In this document: positions 1-8,886 of the stretch, piece after piece
Position numbering within the stretch: position 1 is the stretch's first letter
Layout of the letters: the number at the start of each line of letters is the position of its first letter
Assembly (NCBI RefSeq): GCF_014126615.1
Contig: NZ_CP059896.1
Coordinates: 2,118,501 to 2,182,500, forward strand
Reading direction: 5' to 3'
Length of the DNA stretch: 64,000 bases
Source of the DNA: Ciceribacter thiooxidans
Lineage (GTDB): Bacteria > Pseudomonadota > Alphaproteobacteria > Rhizobiales > Rhizobiaceae
The notes under the pieces: model-generated
Seen by the model: the letters and a program-made list of their open reading frames with translations, nothing else
Database searches by the model: none
Told to the model about the DNA's origin: nothing
Position numbers and translations under genes: made by a program

Positions 1-468
1 AGAACCCGGTTCATGGCCGAGCACCGCCGTCAGGACGTAGAAGTAGATGGAGACGCCGAGAAGCGCGAGGCCGGCAACCAGCATGCCGGTGATCGCACCA
101 GACTTGAAGGCGATGTCGAGGCCTGCCGAAAGGCTACCCGATGCAGCCTGCGCGGTGCGGACATTGGCGCGCACCGACACGTGCATGCCGATGAAGCCCG
201 CCGCGCCCGAGAGGACCGCCCCGATGAGGAAGCCGACGGCAGCGGTTCCCGAGAGCAGCAGCCATGTGCCGACGAACACCACGGCCCCCACCGCGGCGAT
301 CGTCATGTACTGCCGCGCGAGATAGGCCTGCGCGCCCTCACGGATGAAGCCCGCGATTTCCTGCATACGCGTATTGCCCTGATCGGCGGCAAGCACCGAA
401 CGGGTCGCCCAGATCGCGTAGGCGATCGAGAGCAATCCGCATAGAATAACGCCTACAAGTACTGTCAT
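1..468 (-). CDS. hppA: Membrane-bound proton-translocating pyrophosphatase, N-terminal part (cut by window edge)
   Basis: The frame opens at an ATG at 468 and stays open to base 1, giving the first 156 residues of a protein of about 700. The start has a GGAGGT ribosome binding site seven bases upstream. The translation begins [20 protein letters not shown] and continues with [20 protein letters not shown], then several hydrophobic segments and the motif [15 protein letters not shown]. These match the N-terminus of H+-pumping inorganic pyrophosphatases, integral inner-membrane enzymes that couple PPi hydrolysis to ion export. The catalytic loops lie outside the window, so K+ dependence and ion specificity cannot be judged. 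The family assignment is firm; the gene is intact as far as it can be seen. Confidence 0.93.
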   Translation of the reverse strand, partial: MTVLVGVILCGLLSIAYAIWATRSVLAADQGNTRMQEIAGFIREGAQAYLARQYMTIAAVGAVVFVGTWLLLSGTAAVGFLIGAVLSGAAGFIGMHVSVRANVRTAQAASGSLSAGLDIAFKSGAITGMLVAGLALLGVSIYFYVLTAVLGHEPGS

Positions 469-647
469 TCGCAATACCTCCAATTTCGCCCGGACGCACT
501 GTCGCGCCGGGCGGTCCCTTCGCCGGACTCAAGCCCCTCCTCAGAAGCTGATCGGCCCGGACGCGAGATTGCGTGGAGGATCGAATGGCGTCAAGAGCCG
601 CATTTTGCGGTCGACGCGATGGAAACAGACGAAATGTCGCGGTTTTT

Positions 648-1871
648 TCAGGCCCTTGCGCGGGCAGCACGCATCTGGAGCAGCACCAGAACCAGGCAGA
701 TGATGGTGACCGGCCAGATGACGAGGTTCATGAAGGACCAGCCATAGGCGGTGAAGACCTTGCCCGACGAAAACGAAGAGAGCGCCACCAGCCCGAACAG
801 GATGATGTCGTGGAAACCCTGAACCTTGTCGGCTTCCTGCGGGCGGTAGCTGGATGCGACGATCGCAGTCGCGCCGATGAAGCCGAAGTTCCAGCCGATG
901 CCGAGCAGCACCAACGCGCCCCAGAAGTTCCAGAGTTCCACGCCCATATGGGCGACAACGGCGCAGACCATCAGGATCAGGAGCCCGGCAATGACCACCT
1001 TCTCGGTGCCGAAACGCGAGATCAGCACGCCTGTGAAGAAGCTCGGCGCAAACATCGCGATGACGTGCCACTGGATGCCGAGGGTGGCGAGATCGGAGGA
1101 AAAGCCGCAACCGACCACCATGGCGAGCGGTGCGCCCGTCATCATGAAGGTCATCAGTGCATACGAGCTGACGCCGCAGATCATGCCGGTGATGAAGCGC
1201 TGTGTCATCACGATCTCGCGCAGCGGGCGGGCCGGCTCGGTGTCGGCACCGGCACGACCGTTCATAGCCGGCAGATTGAGGAAGGAGAGCACGACGATCG
1301 CCGCCAGCATCAGCGGCACCATTGCCGTGAAGGCGCCGGCGAAGGTGACCGGGGCGAAGTAGTCCTTCATCCAGATTGCAAGCTGCGGGCCGACAATCGC
1401 CGAAACGATGCCGCCCGCGAGAATCCAGGAAATCGCCTTGCCCTTGTAGAAGGTCGGCGAGGCATCGGCCGCGGCGAAGCGGATCTTCTGGGTGAAGCCG
1501 CCGGAAAGCCCGATCAGCATCAGACCAAAGGCGAAGAGCCAGAATTCGGCGCGGAATAGCGCGAGAGTGGCGACGGTGCCACCGACCGCCCCCATAAGCG
1601 CCCCGAACATGAAGCTCGTCCTGCGCCCGAGGAAACGCGAAGCCAGCGCCACCACGATGGCGCCGATGGCGACGCCGATATTGAAACCGGTGAGCGGAGC
1701 CGTTGCGAGCGACTTGTCGGCTCCGAGGAGCTGGAAGCCGGCGAGGCCCCCGACGGAGAAGCTCAACGGTGCGGCCGAGCCGAGAATCGACTGGGCGGCT
1801 GTGAGGATGAAGACGTTGCGCTTGGCTAAACTAACCTGCGCTTCCAGCCCGCCTGCTTCGACCGCGCTCAT
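648..1871 (-). CDS. MFS transporter, substrate unknown
   Basis: A 407-residue protein with about twelve hydrophobic segments and the short basic loop RFLGRRTS after the second helix pair, as in major facilitator superfamily carriers. It should sit in the inner membrane and move a small solute with a proton or another ion. The ATG start has an AGGAG site six bases upstream. The gene begins 21 bases after nusB in the same direction and is probably the last gene of a ribH-nusB-MFS transcript. I cannot name a substrate; linkage to riboflavin genes is suggestive only, and no FMN riboswitch is visible. Confidence 0.8.
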   Translation of the reverse strand: MSAVEAGGLEAQVSLAKRNVFILTAAQSILGSAAPLSFSVGGLAGFQLLGADKSLATAPLTGFNIGVAIGAIVVALASRFLGRRTSFMFGALMGAVGGTVATLALFRAEFWLFAFGLMLIGLSGGFTQKIRFAAADASPTFYKGKAISWILAGGIVSAIVGPQLAIWMKDYFAPVTFAGAFTAMVPLMLAAIVVLSFLNLPAMNGRAGADTEPARPLREIVMTQRFITGMICGVSSYALMTFMMTGAPLAMVVGCGFSSDLATLGIQWHVIAMFAPSFFTGVLISRFGTEKVVIAGLLILMVCAVVAHMGVELWNFWGALVLLGIGWNFGFIGATAIVASSYRPQEADKVQGFHDIILFGLVALSSFSSGKVFTAYGWSFMNLVIWPVTIICLVLVLLQMRAARARA

Positions 1872-1892
1872 TCTGGCTCCTGATGCCTGTTC

Positions 1893-2378
1893 TTACTTTC
1901 CGGAAGGTCCGCGAACCTGCTTGGCGATACGGTCGAGGACCGCATTGACGAGCTTCGGCTCCTCCCCTTCGAAGAAGGCCCGTGCGATCTCCACGTATTC
2001 GGTGGCGATCACGGCGACGGGAACGTCCTTGCGCTCCAGAAGCTCGAAGGTACCGGCGCGCAGAATGGCGCGGACGGTGCTGTCGATCCGCGACAGCAAC
2101 CAGTCGTCCTGCAGGGCGTTGCCGATCAGCGGGTCAATCTTGGTCTGGTCGCGCACGACGCCGGAGACGATCGAGCGGAACCACGAAGGATCGGCCTTCA
2201 CATAGGTTTCGCCGTCGATTTCCTGTCCCAGCCGATGTGCTTCATATTCTGCGACAACTTCAAGTACGCCGGTGCCGCCGATATCCATCTGGTAAAGCGC
2301 CTGCACGGCCGCGAGGCGGGCAGCGCCCCGCTGGTTTGCGACCTTGATCGTCGGCTGCTGCTTTTCGTCCTTGCCCAT
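1893..2378 (-). CDS. nusB: Transcription antitermination factor NusB
   Basis: A 161-residue protein with the NusB fold pattern: an N-terminal [19 protein letters not shown] segment that forms part of the RNA and NusE binding surface, and a C-terminal helix containing [11 protein letters not shown]. NusB acts with NusE (ribosomal protein S10) in antitermination of rRNA operons. It starts three bases after the ribH stop codon, a linkage common in bacteria, so the two are probably co-transcribed and its ribosome binding site lies in the ribH end. Length is normal for alphaproteobacterial NusB. Confidence 0.95.
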   Translation of the reverse strand: MGKDEKQQPTIKVANQRGAARLAAVQALYQMDIGGTGVLEVVAEYEAHRLGQEIDGETYVKADPSWFRSIVSGVVRDQTKIDPLIGNALQDDWLLSRIDSTVRAILRAGTFELLERKDVPVAVIATEYVEIARAFFEGEEPKLVNAVLDRIAKQVRGPSGK

Positions 2379-2381
2379 CGG

Positions 2382-2840
2382 TCAGCCACCCAGTTTCTGC
2401 TTGAGCGTGATCATCGTCAGCGCGGCGCGAGCGGCAAAGCCGCCCTTGTCCAGATCCGAGCGACGGGCACGCGCCCAGGCCTGTGCCTCGTTCTCGACTG
2501 TCAGGATGCCATTGCCGATCGGCAAGGATTCCGAAACGGCCAGGTCCATCAACGCGCGGGAGGATTCATTGGACACTATGTCGAAATGGTAGGTTTCACC
2601 CCGGATGACCATGCCGAGTGCGACGAAACCGTCATACTCAGTACCGCCGGCATCGGCACCGTCGAGCGCCATGGCGATCGCTGCGGGAATCTCCAGCGCG
2701 CCGGGAACGGTTACGATGTCATAGGTCGCGCCCGCGCCGTCAAGCGCCGTCTTGGCTCCGTCGAGCAGCGCATCCGACATATCGTCGTAGAAACGGGCTT
2801 CTACGATCAGAAGATGGGGAGCCGATTGCGTCTGTGGCAT
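2382..2840 (-). CDS. ribH: 6,7-dimethyl-8-ribityllumazine synthase
   Basis: Lumazine synthase condenses 5-amino-6-ribitylaminouracil with 3,4-dihydroxybutanone phosphate, the penultimate step of riboflavin synthesis. The 152-residue protein has the family features [35 protein letters not shown] (substrate-binding loop with its catalytic His) and [10 protein letters not shown]. The frame extends 50 codons further upstream, but that part has no family resemblance. The ATG at 2840 gives the normal length and has an AGGA site nine bases ahead. It leads a ribH-nusB-MFS run and lies apart from ribD-ribE. Confidence 0.94.
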   Translation of the reverse strand: MPQTQSAPHLLIVEARFYDDMSDALLDGAKTALDGAGATYDIVTVPGALEIPAAIAMALDGADAGGTEYDGFVALGMVIRGETYHFDIVSNESSRALMDLAVSESLPIGNGILTVENEAQAWARARRSDLDKGGFAARAALTMITLKQKLGG

Positions 2841-3141
2841 GGGTATGATCCTGGAAACGGGAAAAATCGGGCTCGGCCCGAACAGACCGCGGTCAAACCA
2901 TGCCGGCCCGCCATTGGCAAGTGTTTTTAGATCGGCCTTTCGCAAATGCCGGACAGCGCCGCAGGCACAGCTTGCGGGCGACGCCTGCAAAGAGGCGATT
3001 TGATGGCATCGCTCATTACGACTGTTTAATCGAATTCAACGGGTTAGTGATTGGAACTTGATCGGGAAGCGGCTCATATCTCTGTCCGTAAGCGCCACGG
3101 AAATCCTCCCGTTCCGCTGACTTCATCAAAGGAGAAGAGTC
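2841..3141. other. Divergent intergenic region between ribH and the small secreted protein gene
   Basis: About 300 bases that must hold the ribH promoter (minus) and the promoter of the gene at 3142 (plus). I looked for an FMN riboswitch on the minus strand and saw none of its conserved segments. The 3' end has a strong AAAGGAGAAG ribosome binding site for the plus-strand gene. No further gene is supported here. Confidence 0.5.
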
Positions 3142-3483
3142 ATGAACCGCTTTACCAAGATTGCCTCCACCAGCCTGTTTGTCGCGCTTTCCGCCGCCGG
3201 CTACAGCCATGCGGCGACGCCGCGTACCGTCGATGAGGCCCTGCGCTCGACGGCAAACCCCGCGTTCAACGTTGTCGAATTGTCGTCGCTCGGCCATCGC
3301 AGCCCGATCCTCGCGGAATACAAGGACCTGAGCCCAGCCTCGATGTCCGCCCGCGGCCTGCATGCTGCAATCGAGTCGAACCGCGGCCTCGACCGGCAAC
3401 TGACCGCCGAGAACGTCGAGGTCGGCAACATCGTCGGCGCCGAACGGGCCGCCGATGGCAGCTTCGTCTTCTATCTCCGCTGA
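3142..3483 (+). CDS. Small secreted protein of unknown function
   Basis: A 113-residue protein that starts with a typical Sec signal peptide: MNRFTK, a hydrophobic core, then a likely cleavage after GYSHA. The mature part is about 90 residues, polar, without cysteines, and ends in the hydrophobic stretch SFVFYLR. A strong AAAGGAGAAG site precedes the ATG. I do not recognise the family. The gene stands alone, divergent from ribH and convergent with ribE. It is probably a periplasmic protein; coding is well supported by the signal peptide and ribosome binding site. Confidence 0.75.
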   Translation: MNRFTKIASTSLFVALSAAGYSHAATPRTVDEALRSTANPAFNVVELSSLGHRSPILAEYKDLSPASMSARGLHAAIESNRGLDRQLTAENVEVGNIVGAERAADGSFVFYLR

Positions 3484-3508
3484 CTAGCTCTTACGGCGAT
3501 ATCCACGG

Positions 3509-3534
3509 CGCCTCGCGGGTCTTCCCGCGGGGCG
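3509..3534. terminator. GC-rich hairpin between convergent genes
   Basis: An 11-bp stem with one T-G wobble and a TCTT loop (CGCCTCGCGGG / CCCGCGGGGCG) lies between the 3' ends of the secreted-protein gene (plus) and ribE (minus). No U tract follows on either strand, so it is a terminator-like hairpin rather than a canonical intrinsic terminator. Confidence 0.45.
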
Positions 3535-3571
3535 TCCGCATGTTCCGGCCTGTCACGCAGAAACACCGGCG

Positions 3572-4207
3572 TCAGCCGGCGGAAACGGAGCCGGTCGTCC
3601 GGTCGGGGAATTCGGCAAGCCGCGCCGCATAACGCGCCATGGTGTCGACCTCGAAGTTCACCTTGTCGCCCGCCTTGCGTTCGCCCCAGGTGGTGACCTC
3701 CAGCGTGTGACGGATCAGCAGGATGTCGAAGTCGGTGCCGTCCACCGCATTGACGGTGAGCGAGGTGCCGTCGAGCGCCACCGAACCTTTCGGCGCGACG
3801 AAACGGGCAAGATGCTCCGGCACCCGCAGGCGGATGCGAACGGCATCGCCTTCCGATGCCACGGAGAGAATCTCGGCGGTACCGTCGACATGACCCGAGA
3901 CGATATGGCCGCCGAGCTCGTCGCCGATCTTCAGCGCCCGCTCGAGATTGACGCGGGTTCCCTTCGTCCAGCTGCCGATGGTGGTGAGCCGCAGCGCCTC
4001 TTCCCAGGCTTCGACCTCGTACCAGCGGGCGTTGCTGCCCTGCTCCGGCAGGCCCGTCACCGTGAGGCAGGTGCCGGCATGGGCGATCGACGCCCCCATG
4101 TCGATGGTCGCCGGGTCGTAGCTGGTGGCGATCCGCAGCCGGACGCCCTCCTTCAGGGGCGTGACGGACTCGACCGTGCCAATATCGGTGACGATGCCGG
4201 TGAACAT
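3572..4207 (-). CDS. ribE: Riboflavin synthase, alpha subunit
   Basis: Dismutates two 6,7-dimethyl-8-ribityllumazine molecules to riboflavin. The 211-residue protein has the canonical start MFTGIVTDIG and two tandem lumazine-binding repeats, with HAGTCLTV in the first half and KGSVALDGTSLTVN in the second, plus the inter-repeat GGHIVSGHVDG motif. Its ATG overlaps the ribD stop by one base (TGATG), so translation is coupled to ribD. It is the distal gene of a glyA-nrdR-ribD-ribE run. Confidence 0.96.
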   Translation of the reverse strand: MFTGIVTDIGTVESVTPLKEGVRLRIATSYDPATIDMGASIAHAGTCLTVTGLPEQGSNARWYEVEAWEEALRLTTIGSWTKGTRVNLERALKIGDELGGHIVSGHVDGTAEILSVASEGDAVRIRLRVPEHLARFVAPKGSVALDGTSLTVNAVDGTDFDILLIRHTLEVTTWGERKAGDKVNFEVDTMARYAARLAEFPDRTTGSVSAG

Positions 4208-5292
4208 CAGATCCCTCTCTCGTAATCGTCGAAGCGGTCGGCGTCGAAAACGGCCGTCCGCACGTGCTTGAAACCTTCCGGTATATGGTCGGTGTCGACC
4301 GGTGCGACAATACCGTCCGAACCGATCGCGCCCGGTCCATGGAACAACAGGATGCGATCGACCAGCCCCGCATCGAGGAAAGCCCTCGCGGTCTTCGCCC
4401 CGCCCTCGACGAGGACGGAGGAAATGCCGCGCGAGACCAACCCGAAGAGCAGGCCTTCCAGATCGCTCGCTTCTACCACCTCGACGCCTTCGGCCTCCAG
4501 CGCGGCGCGGCGGCCTTGCAGGCTTTCGGCAGAGCCTTCGCCGGCGACTGCGATCACGGGAACCTTTCGCGCGGAGCGCACGAGCTTCGAGGTGAGCGGC
4601 AGGTCGAGGTTGCGATCGAGGACGACGCGAACAGGTGAATAGAGTTCAAGACCCGGCAATCGGACGGTGAGTTCCGGGTCGTCGGCGAGAGCCGTGCCGA
4701 TGCCGACGAGAATGGAGTCAGTCGCGGCCCGCAGGAGATGCACCTGTTCACGCGACTGATGTCCGGTAATGGCAATCTGGCCCTCGCCTCTCCTGCCGAT
4801 CATGCCATCGGACGATATAGCAAGCTTCAGAATCACTTGCGGACGTTTCTTGATTTGGCGTGTGAGATAGGCGGCAAGCGCCCGGCGCCCCTCCTCCTCG
4901 AGAACGCCGGTGACGACCTCGATGCCCGCATCCTCGAGGATCTTCACGCCGCGTCCGGAGACGCGCGGGTCGGGATCGAGGACTGAAATCACCACGCGGG
5001 CGACACCGGCGCCAACGATCGCATTGGCGCAGGGTGGTGTCCGGCCGTAGTGCGAACAGGGTTCGAGGGTCACATAAGCGGTCGCGCCCCTCGCCTTCTC
5101 GCCGGCCTCGGCCAGCGCCTGCGGTTCCGCATGGGGACGTCCGCCTTCCGCGGTAACGCCGCGGCCGACGATTTCACCGTCCTTGACGATCAGGCAGCCG
5201 ACGGAGGGATTGGTGGAGGTGCGTCCCAGATGCGTGAGCGCGAGACGCAGTGCCGCTTCCATGAACCGCCGGTCGTCGGAAGCGGCGTCCAA
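4207..5292 (-). CDS. ribD: Bifunctional riboflavin biosynthesis deaminase/reductase
   Basis: Catalyses deamination of the GTP cyclohydrolase II product and then reduction of its ribosyl side chain. The 361-residue protein has an N-terminal zinc deaminase domain (about residues 10-145) with HAEPQAL, where His and Glu are the zinc-ligand/proton-shuttle pair, and the PCSHYGRTPPC zinc ligand motif. The C-terminal reductase domain begins at RPQVILKLAISSDG. It starts three bases after the nrdR stop and overlaps ribE, as expected for a tight operon. Confidence 0.96.
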   Translation of the reverse strand: MDAASDDRRFMEAALRLALTHLGRTSTNPSVGCLIVKDGEIVGRGVTAEGGRPHAEPQALAEAGEKARGATAYVTLEPCSHYGRTPPCANAIVGAGVARVVISVLDPDPRVSGRGVKILEDAGIEVVTGVLEEEGRRALAAYLTRQIKKRPQVILKLAISSDGMIGRRGEGQIAITGHQSREQVHLLRAATDSILVGIGTALADDPELTVRLPGLELYSPVRVVLDRNLDLPLTSKLVRSARKVPVIAVAGEGSAESLQGRRAALEAEGVEVVEASDLEGLLFGLVSRGISSVLVEGGAKTARAFLDAGLVDRILLFHGPGAIGSDGIVAPVDTDHIPEGFKHVRTAVFDADRFDDYERGI

Positions 5293-5295
5293 GAT

Positions 5296-5772
5296 TCACT
5301 CCAGCCCGTGGTCGCGGGAGATCTTGGCGTTGATTTCGGCGATGACGTGCTCGAAATCCTCGGCGTGCGAGAAATCCCGGTAGACCGAGGCATAGCGGAC
5401 GAAACCGACGTCATCGAGGCTCTTCAGCGCTTCGAGCACCTGCAGGCCGATCGCCTCCGACGAGATTTCCGTCTCGCCGGAGCTTTCGAGCCGCCGGACG
5501 ATGCCGGAGACCGCCCTTTCGATCCGGTCGCGGTCGACCGGCCGCTTGCGCAGCGCGATCTCGAAGGAGCGAACCAGCTTGTCGCGGTCGAACGGCACCT
5601 TGCGGCCGGTCTTCTTGACCACCGTCAGTTCACGCAGTTGCACCCGCTCGAAGGTGGTGAAACGACCGCCGCAATCCGGGCAGATGCGGCGCCGACGGAT
5701 GGACGTGTTGTCCTCCGCCGGCCGCGAGTCCTTGACCTGAGTCTCGTCCGATCCGCAGAAAGGGCAGCGCAT
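5296..5772 (-). CDS. nrdR: Ribonucleotide reductase transcriptional repressor NrdR
   Basis: A 158-residue repressor of ribonucleotide reductase genes. The N-terminal zinc ribbon is clear (MRCPFCGSD and [18 protein letters not shown], four cysteines), followed by the ATP-cone domain, with [16 protein letters not shown] at its start, that senses ATP/dATP. It lies nine bases downstream of glyA and three bases upstream of ribD. This glyA-nrdR-ribD order is conserved among rhizobia and links folate one-carbon, nucleotide and flavin supply. Confidence 0.96.
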   Translation of the reverse strand: MRCPFCGSDETQVKDSRPAEDNTSIRRRRICPDCGGRFTTFERVQLRELTVVKKTGRKVPFDRDKLVRSFEIALRKRPVDRDRIERAVSGIVRRLESSGETEISSEAIGLQVLEALKSLDDVGFVRYASVYRDFSHAEDFEHVIAEINAKISRDHGLE

Positions 5773-5781
5773 CCGCTCTCC

Positions 5782-7070
5782 TTACATGTACGGGTACATC
5801 GGGAAGCGGCCGGTGAGAGCCACGACCTTCTCGCGGACGGAAGCCTCCACGCCGGCATTGCCCTCGTCGGAATTGGCGACCTTAAGGCCGTCCAGAACCT
5901 CGATGATCATGTTGCCGATCTCGCGGAACTCGGCTTCCTTGAAGCCGCGGGTGGTGCCTGCCGGCGTGCCGAGGCGAACGCCCGAGGTGACGAAGGGCTT
6001 TTCCGGGTCGAAGGGGATACCGTTCTTGTTGCAGGTGACGTAAGCGCGACCGAGAGCGGCTTCCGCACGCTTGCCGGTGGCGTTCTTCTTCCGGAGGTCG
6101 ACCAGCATCAAGTGGTTGTCGGTGCCGCCCGAAACGATGTCGACGCCGCCGGCCATCAGCGTGTCGGCCAGAGCCTTGGCGTTCTTGACGATCTGCGCCG
6201 CATAGTCCTTGAACTCGGGCTTCAGCGCTTCGCCGAAAGCGACCGCCTTGGCGGCGATGACGTGCATCAGCGGGCCGCCCTGCAGGCCCGGGAAGACGGC
6301 CGAGTTGATCTTCTTGGCGATATCCTCGTCATTGGTGAGCACCATGCCGCCGCGGGGACCACGCAGCGACTTGTGGGTCGTGGTGGTCGCGACGTGGCAG
6401 TGCGGGAACGGCGACGGATGCTGGCCACCGGCGACGAGACCGGCGATGTGGGCCATGTCGACCATCAGGTATGCGCCCACTTCGTCGGCGATCTCGCGGA
6501 AGCGCTTCCAGTCCCAGATGCGGGAATAGGCGGTACCGCCGGCGATGATCAGCTTCGGCTTGTGCTTGCGGGCCTTTTCGGCGACGTCGTCCATGTCGAG
6601 CAGGTTGTCGCCTTCACGGACGCCGTAGGAAACGACGTTGAACCATTTGCCGGACATATTGACCGGCGAGCCGTGAGTCAGGTGCCCCCGGAATTGAGGT
6701 CGAGACCCATGAAGGTGTCGCCCGGCTGCAGGAGCGCCAGGAACACCGCCTGGTTCATCTGCGAACCGGAATTCGGCTGAACGTTGGCGAAGTTGACGCC
6801 GAAGAGTTTCTTGGCGCGCTCGATCGCCAGTTCCTCGGCGATGTCGACATACTGGCAGCCGCCGTAGTAGCGCTTGCCCGGATAACCCTCGGCGTACTTG
6901 TTGGTCATGATCGAACCCTGCGCCTCGAGCACGGCGCGCGAGACGATGTTCTCGGAGGCGATCAGCTCGATCTCATGGCGCTGGCGACCCAGTTCCTTCT
7001 CGATCGCGCCGAAGATTTCGGGATCGACCTCGGCGAGCGGGCGGGAGAAGAAGGCATCGGTGTTCGACAT
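5782..7070 (-). pseudogene. glyA: Serine hydroxymethyltransferase, interrupted by a single-base frameshift
   Basis: SHMT interconverts serine and glycine with tetrahydrofolate, using PLP. The N-terminal part (from ATG at 7070, [20 protein letters not shown]) reads to GLDLNSGG and then hits TGA. The rest ([20 protein letters not shown] to the normal C-terminus) continues in another frame. The switch occurs at a run of five C at 6685-6689 (GGGGG on the coding strand). One extra G restores the invariant LNSGGHLTHG and a full-length protein of about 430 residues. The PLP-lysine motif [13 protein letters not shown] and all other blocks are intact. Because glyA is central to one-carbon metabolism and the rest shows no decay, a homopolymer sequencing error is more likely than a true pseudogene. 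Confidence 0.9.
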
Positions 7071-7184
7071 AATAGAAGGCTCCTGAACGGGTTGATGCCA
7101 AGGGGTCTTAGCCTCCCGCAGGACCGAGGGCAATACGGCTTACGACATTTGAGCATCAAAGAGCGATAACGCTCCGCCCGGACG
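7071..7184 (-). promoter_or_regulatory. glyA leader with paired elements, function uncertain
   Basis: The 114 bases upstream of glyA carry its AGGAGCC ribosome binding site and a structured stretch at 7109-7142 (minus strand). There an outer AGCC/GGCU pairing can enclose an inner CCC/GGG pairing. An alternative GGUC/GACC hairpin overlaps it. The layout could be a regulatory leader. Resemblance to the folate-binding THF-II (folE) motif is only partial, and I do not claim it. Confidence 0.3.
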
Positions 7185-7216
7185 AAAAAAGCCGCGCTCC
7201 GGAGAGGCGCGGCTTT
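7185..7216 (-). terminator. Rho-independent terminator of ldtP
   Basis: On the minus strand a perfect 10-bp stem (AAAGCCGCGC paired with GCGCGGCTTT, 7188-7197 with 7207-7216) with a nine-base loop is followed by six T residues. It lies 20 bases downstream of the ldtP stop codon and separates ldtP from the glyA operon. Confidence 0.88.
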
Positions 7217-7236
7217 GAAGAAGAGTGCAAACGCCC

Positions 7237-8574
7237 TTACTGCTGCGGCACGAGGTCGTCGTCGACGGAGATCGAGCCGGCGGCCTGTTCGACGCCGATA
7301 TTGGTGTCGAGCGCAAGCTGAACGTTGCCGTCGAGCTGGTAGATGTCGTCGCGGAACTGGACGACGTTGTCCTTTGCCGACCAGGCGGTCAGGTACACCC
7401 AGTGGACGCCGACGTCATCGCTGACCGGGATCGGGGTGTTGACGCGCGACGCGATGACCTGCTCGATCTGCTGGCGGCTCCAGCCAGGCGTGTACTTCAG
7501 TACCCAAACGATGAGGTCGCGGACGTTCTGGACGCGCACGCAGCCCGAGGACTCGAAGCGCATGAGCTTGTTGAAGAGCCCTTGCGTCGGCGTGTCGTGC
7601 ATGTAGACGGCTTCCGGGCTCGGGAAGTTGATCTTGGTCGCGGACATCGCGTTGATCTTGCCCGGATCCTGACGGAACATCAGGTTCGGCGCCTTGGGCG
7701 CGAACCAGTCGATCGTTTCCGGAGAAACTTCGTTACCCTTGCCGTCGATCAGCCGGATGTTGTTGCGCGCCAAATAGGTCGGATCCTTCTGCATCAGCGG
7801 CACGATGTCCTTCTCGACGATCGAGCGCGGGGCCGTCCAGTACGGATTGAGGATGATGTCGGAGACCTTGGAGCTCACCAGCGGCGACGGGCGGCTAATC
7901 CGGCCGACGATTGCGGTATTGCGAAGCGCCACGCGGTCGTTCTCGACGGCCTCGACATAGGCGGCCGGAATGTTGACCATGATGTAGCGCGCTTCGAGCT
8001 GCTTGCTGACGACATCCTGCAGGCGCTGCAGGTTGACGTTGAGCTGCATCAGGCGGGTATCGGCCGGAACGTTGAGCGCCTTGAGCGAGAATTCGCCGAG
8101 CACGCCGTCGTCCGGCAGGCCGTGCCGGGCCTGGAAGCGCTTGACCGCGCCGTCGACATAGGTGTCGAATGAGTTGGAAAGCCCGGCCGAGCGCGGCAGG
8201 TCTCCGGAGATCATCAGGCGCTGACGCAGTACCTGCACCGACGGATCGCTGACGCCGAGCTTCAGCTTTACGCCGGGATTGACCTGCGGCCAGCCGCCAT
8301 TGGCGACGATGGCCTGGTAGTTGGCGATCGCCTGCTGCACATGCATGACGTTGCTGGGGCTCAGGACCGGCGTATTCGAAACGACGTTGGCGTTTGCGCG
8401 CGAAACCTGCGCATCGAACTGGTCGTCCCAGTTCCCGCGGCGCGGCGCATTGATGACGTCTTCGATCGCCGTCTGCGCTGCCGCCTGTCCGGCGACCACG
8501 GCAGCACCGGCAACGGCGGCACCACGCAGCAGAGCACGACGCGACATCGCAAGATTTGCAGGCTTCTTCGACAT
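7237..8574 (-). CDS. ldtP: L,D-transpeptidase (YkuD family), LdtP type
   Basis: Periplasmic peptidoglycan cross-linking enzyme. With the ATG at 8574 it has 445 residues: a twin-arginine-like signal (SRRALLRGAAVAGAAVVAGQ), a peptidoglycan-binding domain (about 105-170) and a C-terminal YkuD domain. The catalytic motif reads YMHD (His about 326) followed by SSGCVRV (Cys about 345). It lies just downstream of ldtR. In Liberibacter and Sinorhizobium the MarR-type LdtR directly controls ldtP, so the same link is inferred here. An alternative ATG at 8586 would add four residues; neither start has an ideal ribosome binding site. Confidence 0.9.
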   Translation of the reverse strand: MSKKPANLAMSRRALLRGAAVAGAAVVAGQAAAQTAIEDVINAPRRGNWDDQFDAQVSRANANVVSNTPVLSPSNVMHVQQAIANYQAIVANGGWPQVNPGVKLKLGVSDPSVQVLRQRLMISGDLPRSAGLSNSFDTYVDGAVKRFQARHGLPDDGVLGEFSLKALNVPADTRLMQLNVNLQRLQDVVSKQLEARYIMVNIPAAYVEAVENDRVALRNTAIVGRISRPSPLVSSKVSDIILNPYWTAPRSIVEKDIVPLMQKDPTYLARNNIRLIDGKGNEVSPETIDWFAPKAPNLMFRQDPGKINAMSATKINFPSPEAVYMHDTPTQGLFNKLMRFESSGCVRVQNVRDLIVWVLKYTPGWSRQQIEQVIASRVNTPIPVSDDVGVHWVYLTAWSAKDNVVQFRDDIYQLDGNVQLALDTNIGVEQAAGSISVDDDLVPQQ

Positions 8575-8886
8575 ATTTTCTACCATTTTCCCAAAAGGAC
8601 AGACAGCCAGGCTATACACAGGCATGGTTAACAAACGCGCACGCGTCTCGCCGGCACATCCGGAAACGGCCGTCCTGCCAGGAGGGCCACGCGGCGTTTT
8701 CTCATCCCCGGCGCTCCCATATCAATATGGCCAATTCGTGTCACCGGTGGCCACTCACGAATGCGTGTCGTTCCGTGTCACCCAAACGCACGCAGGCGCC
8801 GTGGCGGGCAGATTGCCGCGCCAGGCGCCTCGTCGTGCGGCTGCATGACTGGAGGAAAATGCAGTACCTCGAAGTGCCCCGGTGGA
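8575..8886 (-). promoter_or_regulatory. ldtR-ldtP intergenic region with dyad-symmetric sites
   Basis: About 310 bases between ldtR and ldtP, presumably the ldtP promoter and LdtR operator region. It contains three perfect dyads: ACGCG-CA-CGCGT at 8635-8646, CCATAT-CA-ATATGG at 8717-8730, and ATTCGTG/CACGAAT (8734-8740 and 8756-8762, spacer 15) enclosing the palindrome CACCGGTG. CGTGTCACC is repeated directly at 8737 and 8774. A TATAGC-like -10 element lies near 8612 on the minus strand. No gene is supported. Confidence 0.45.

Noticed and set aside
2841..3000. Possible FMN riboswitch before ribH
   Set aside because: None of the conserved RFN segments can be found on the minus strand.
5050..6780. 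Long plus-strand open frame of about 576 codons
   Set aside because: It is antisense to ribD, nrdR and glyA, all of which have clear family motifs on the minus strand; the product is low-complexity and without recognisable domains.
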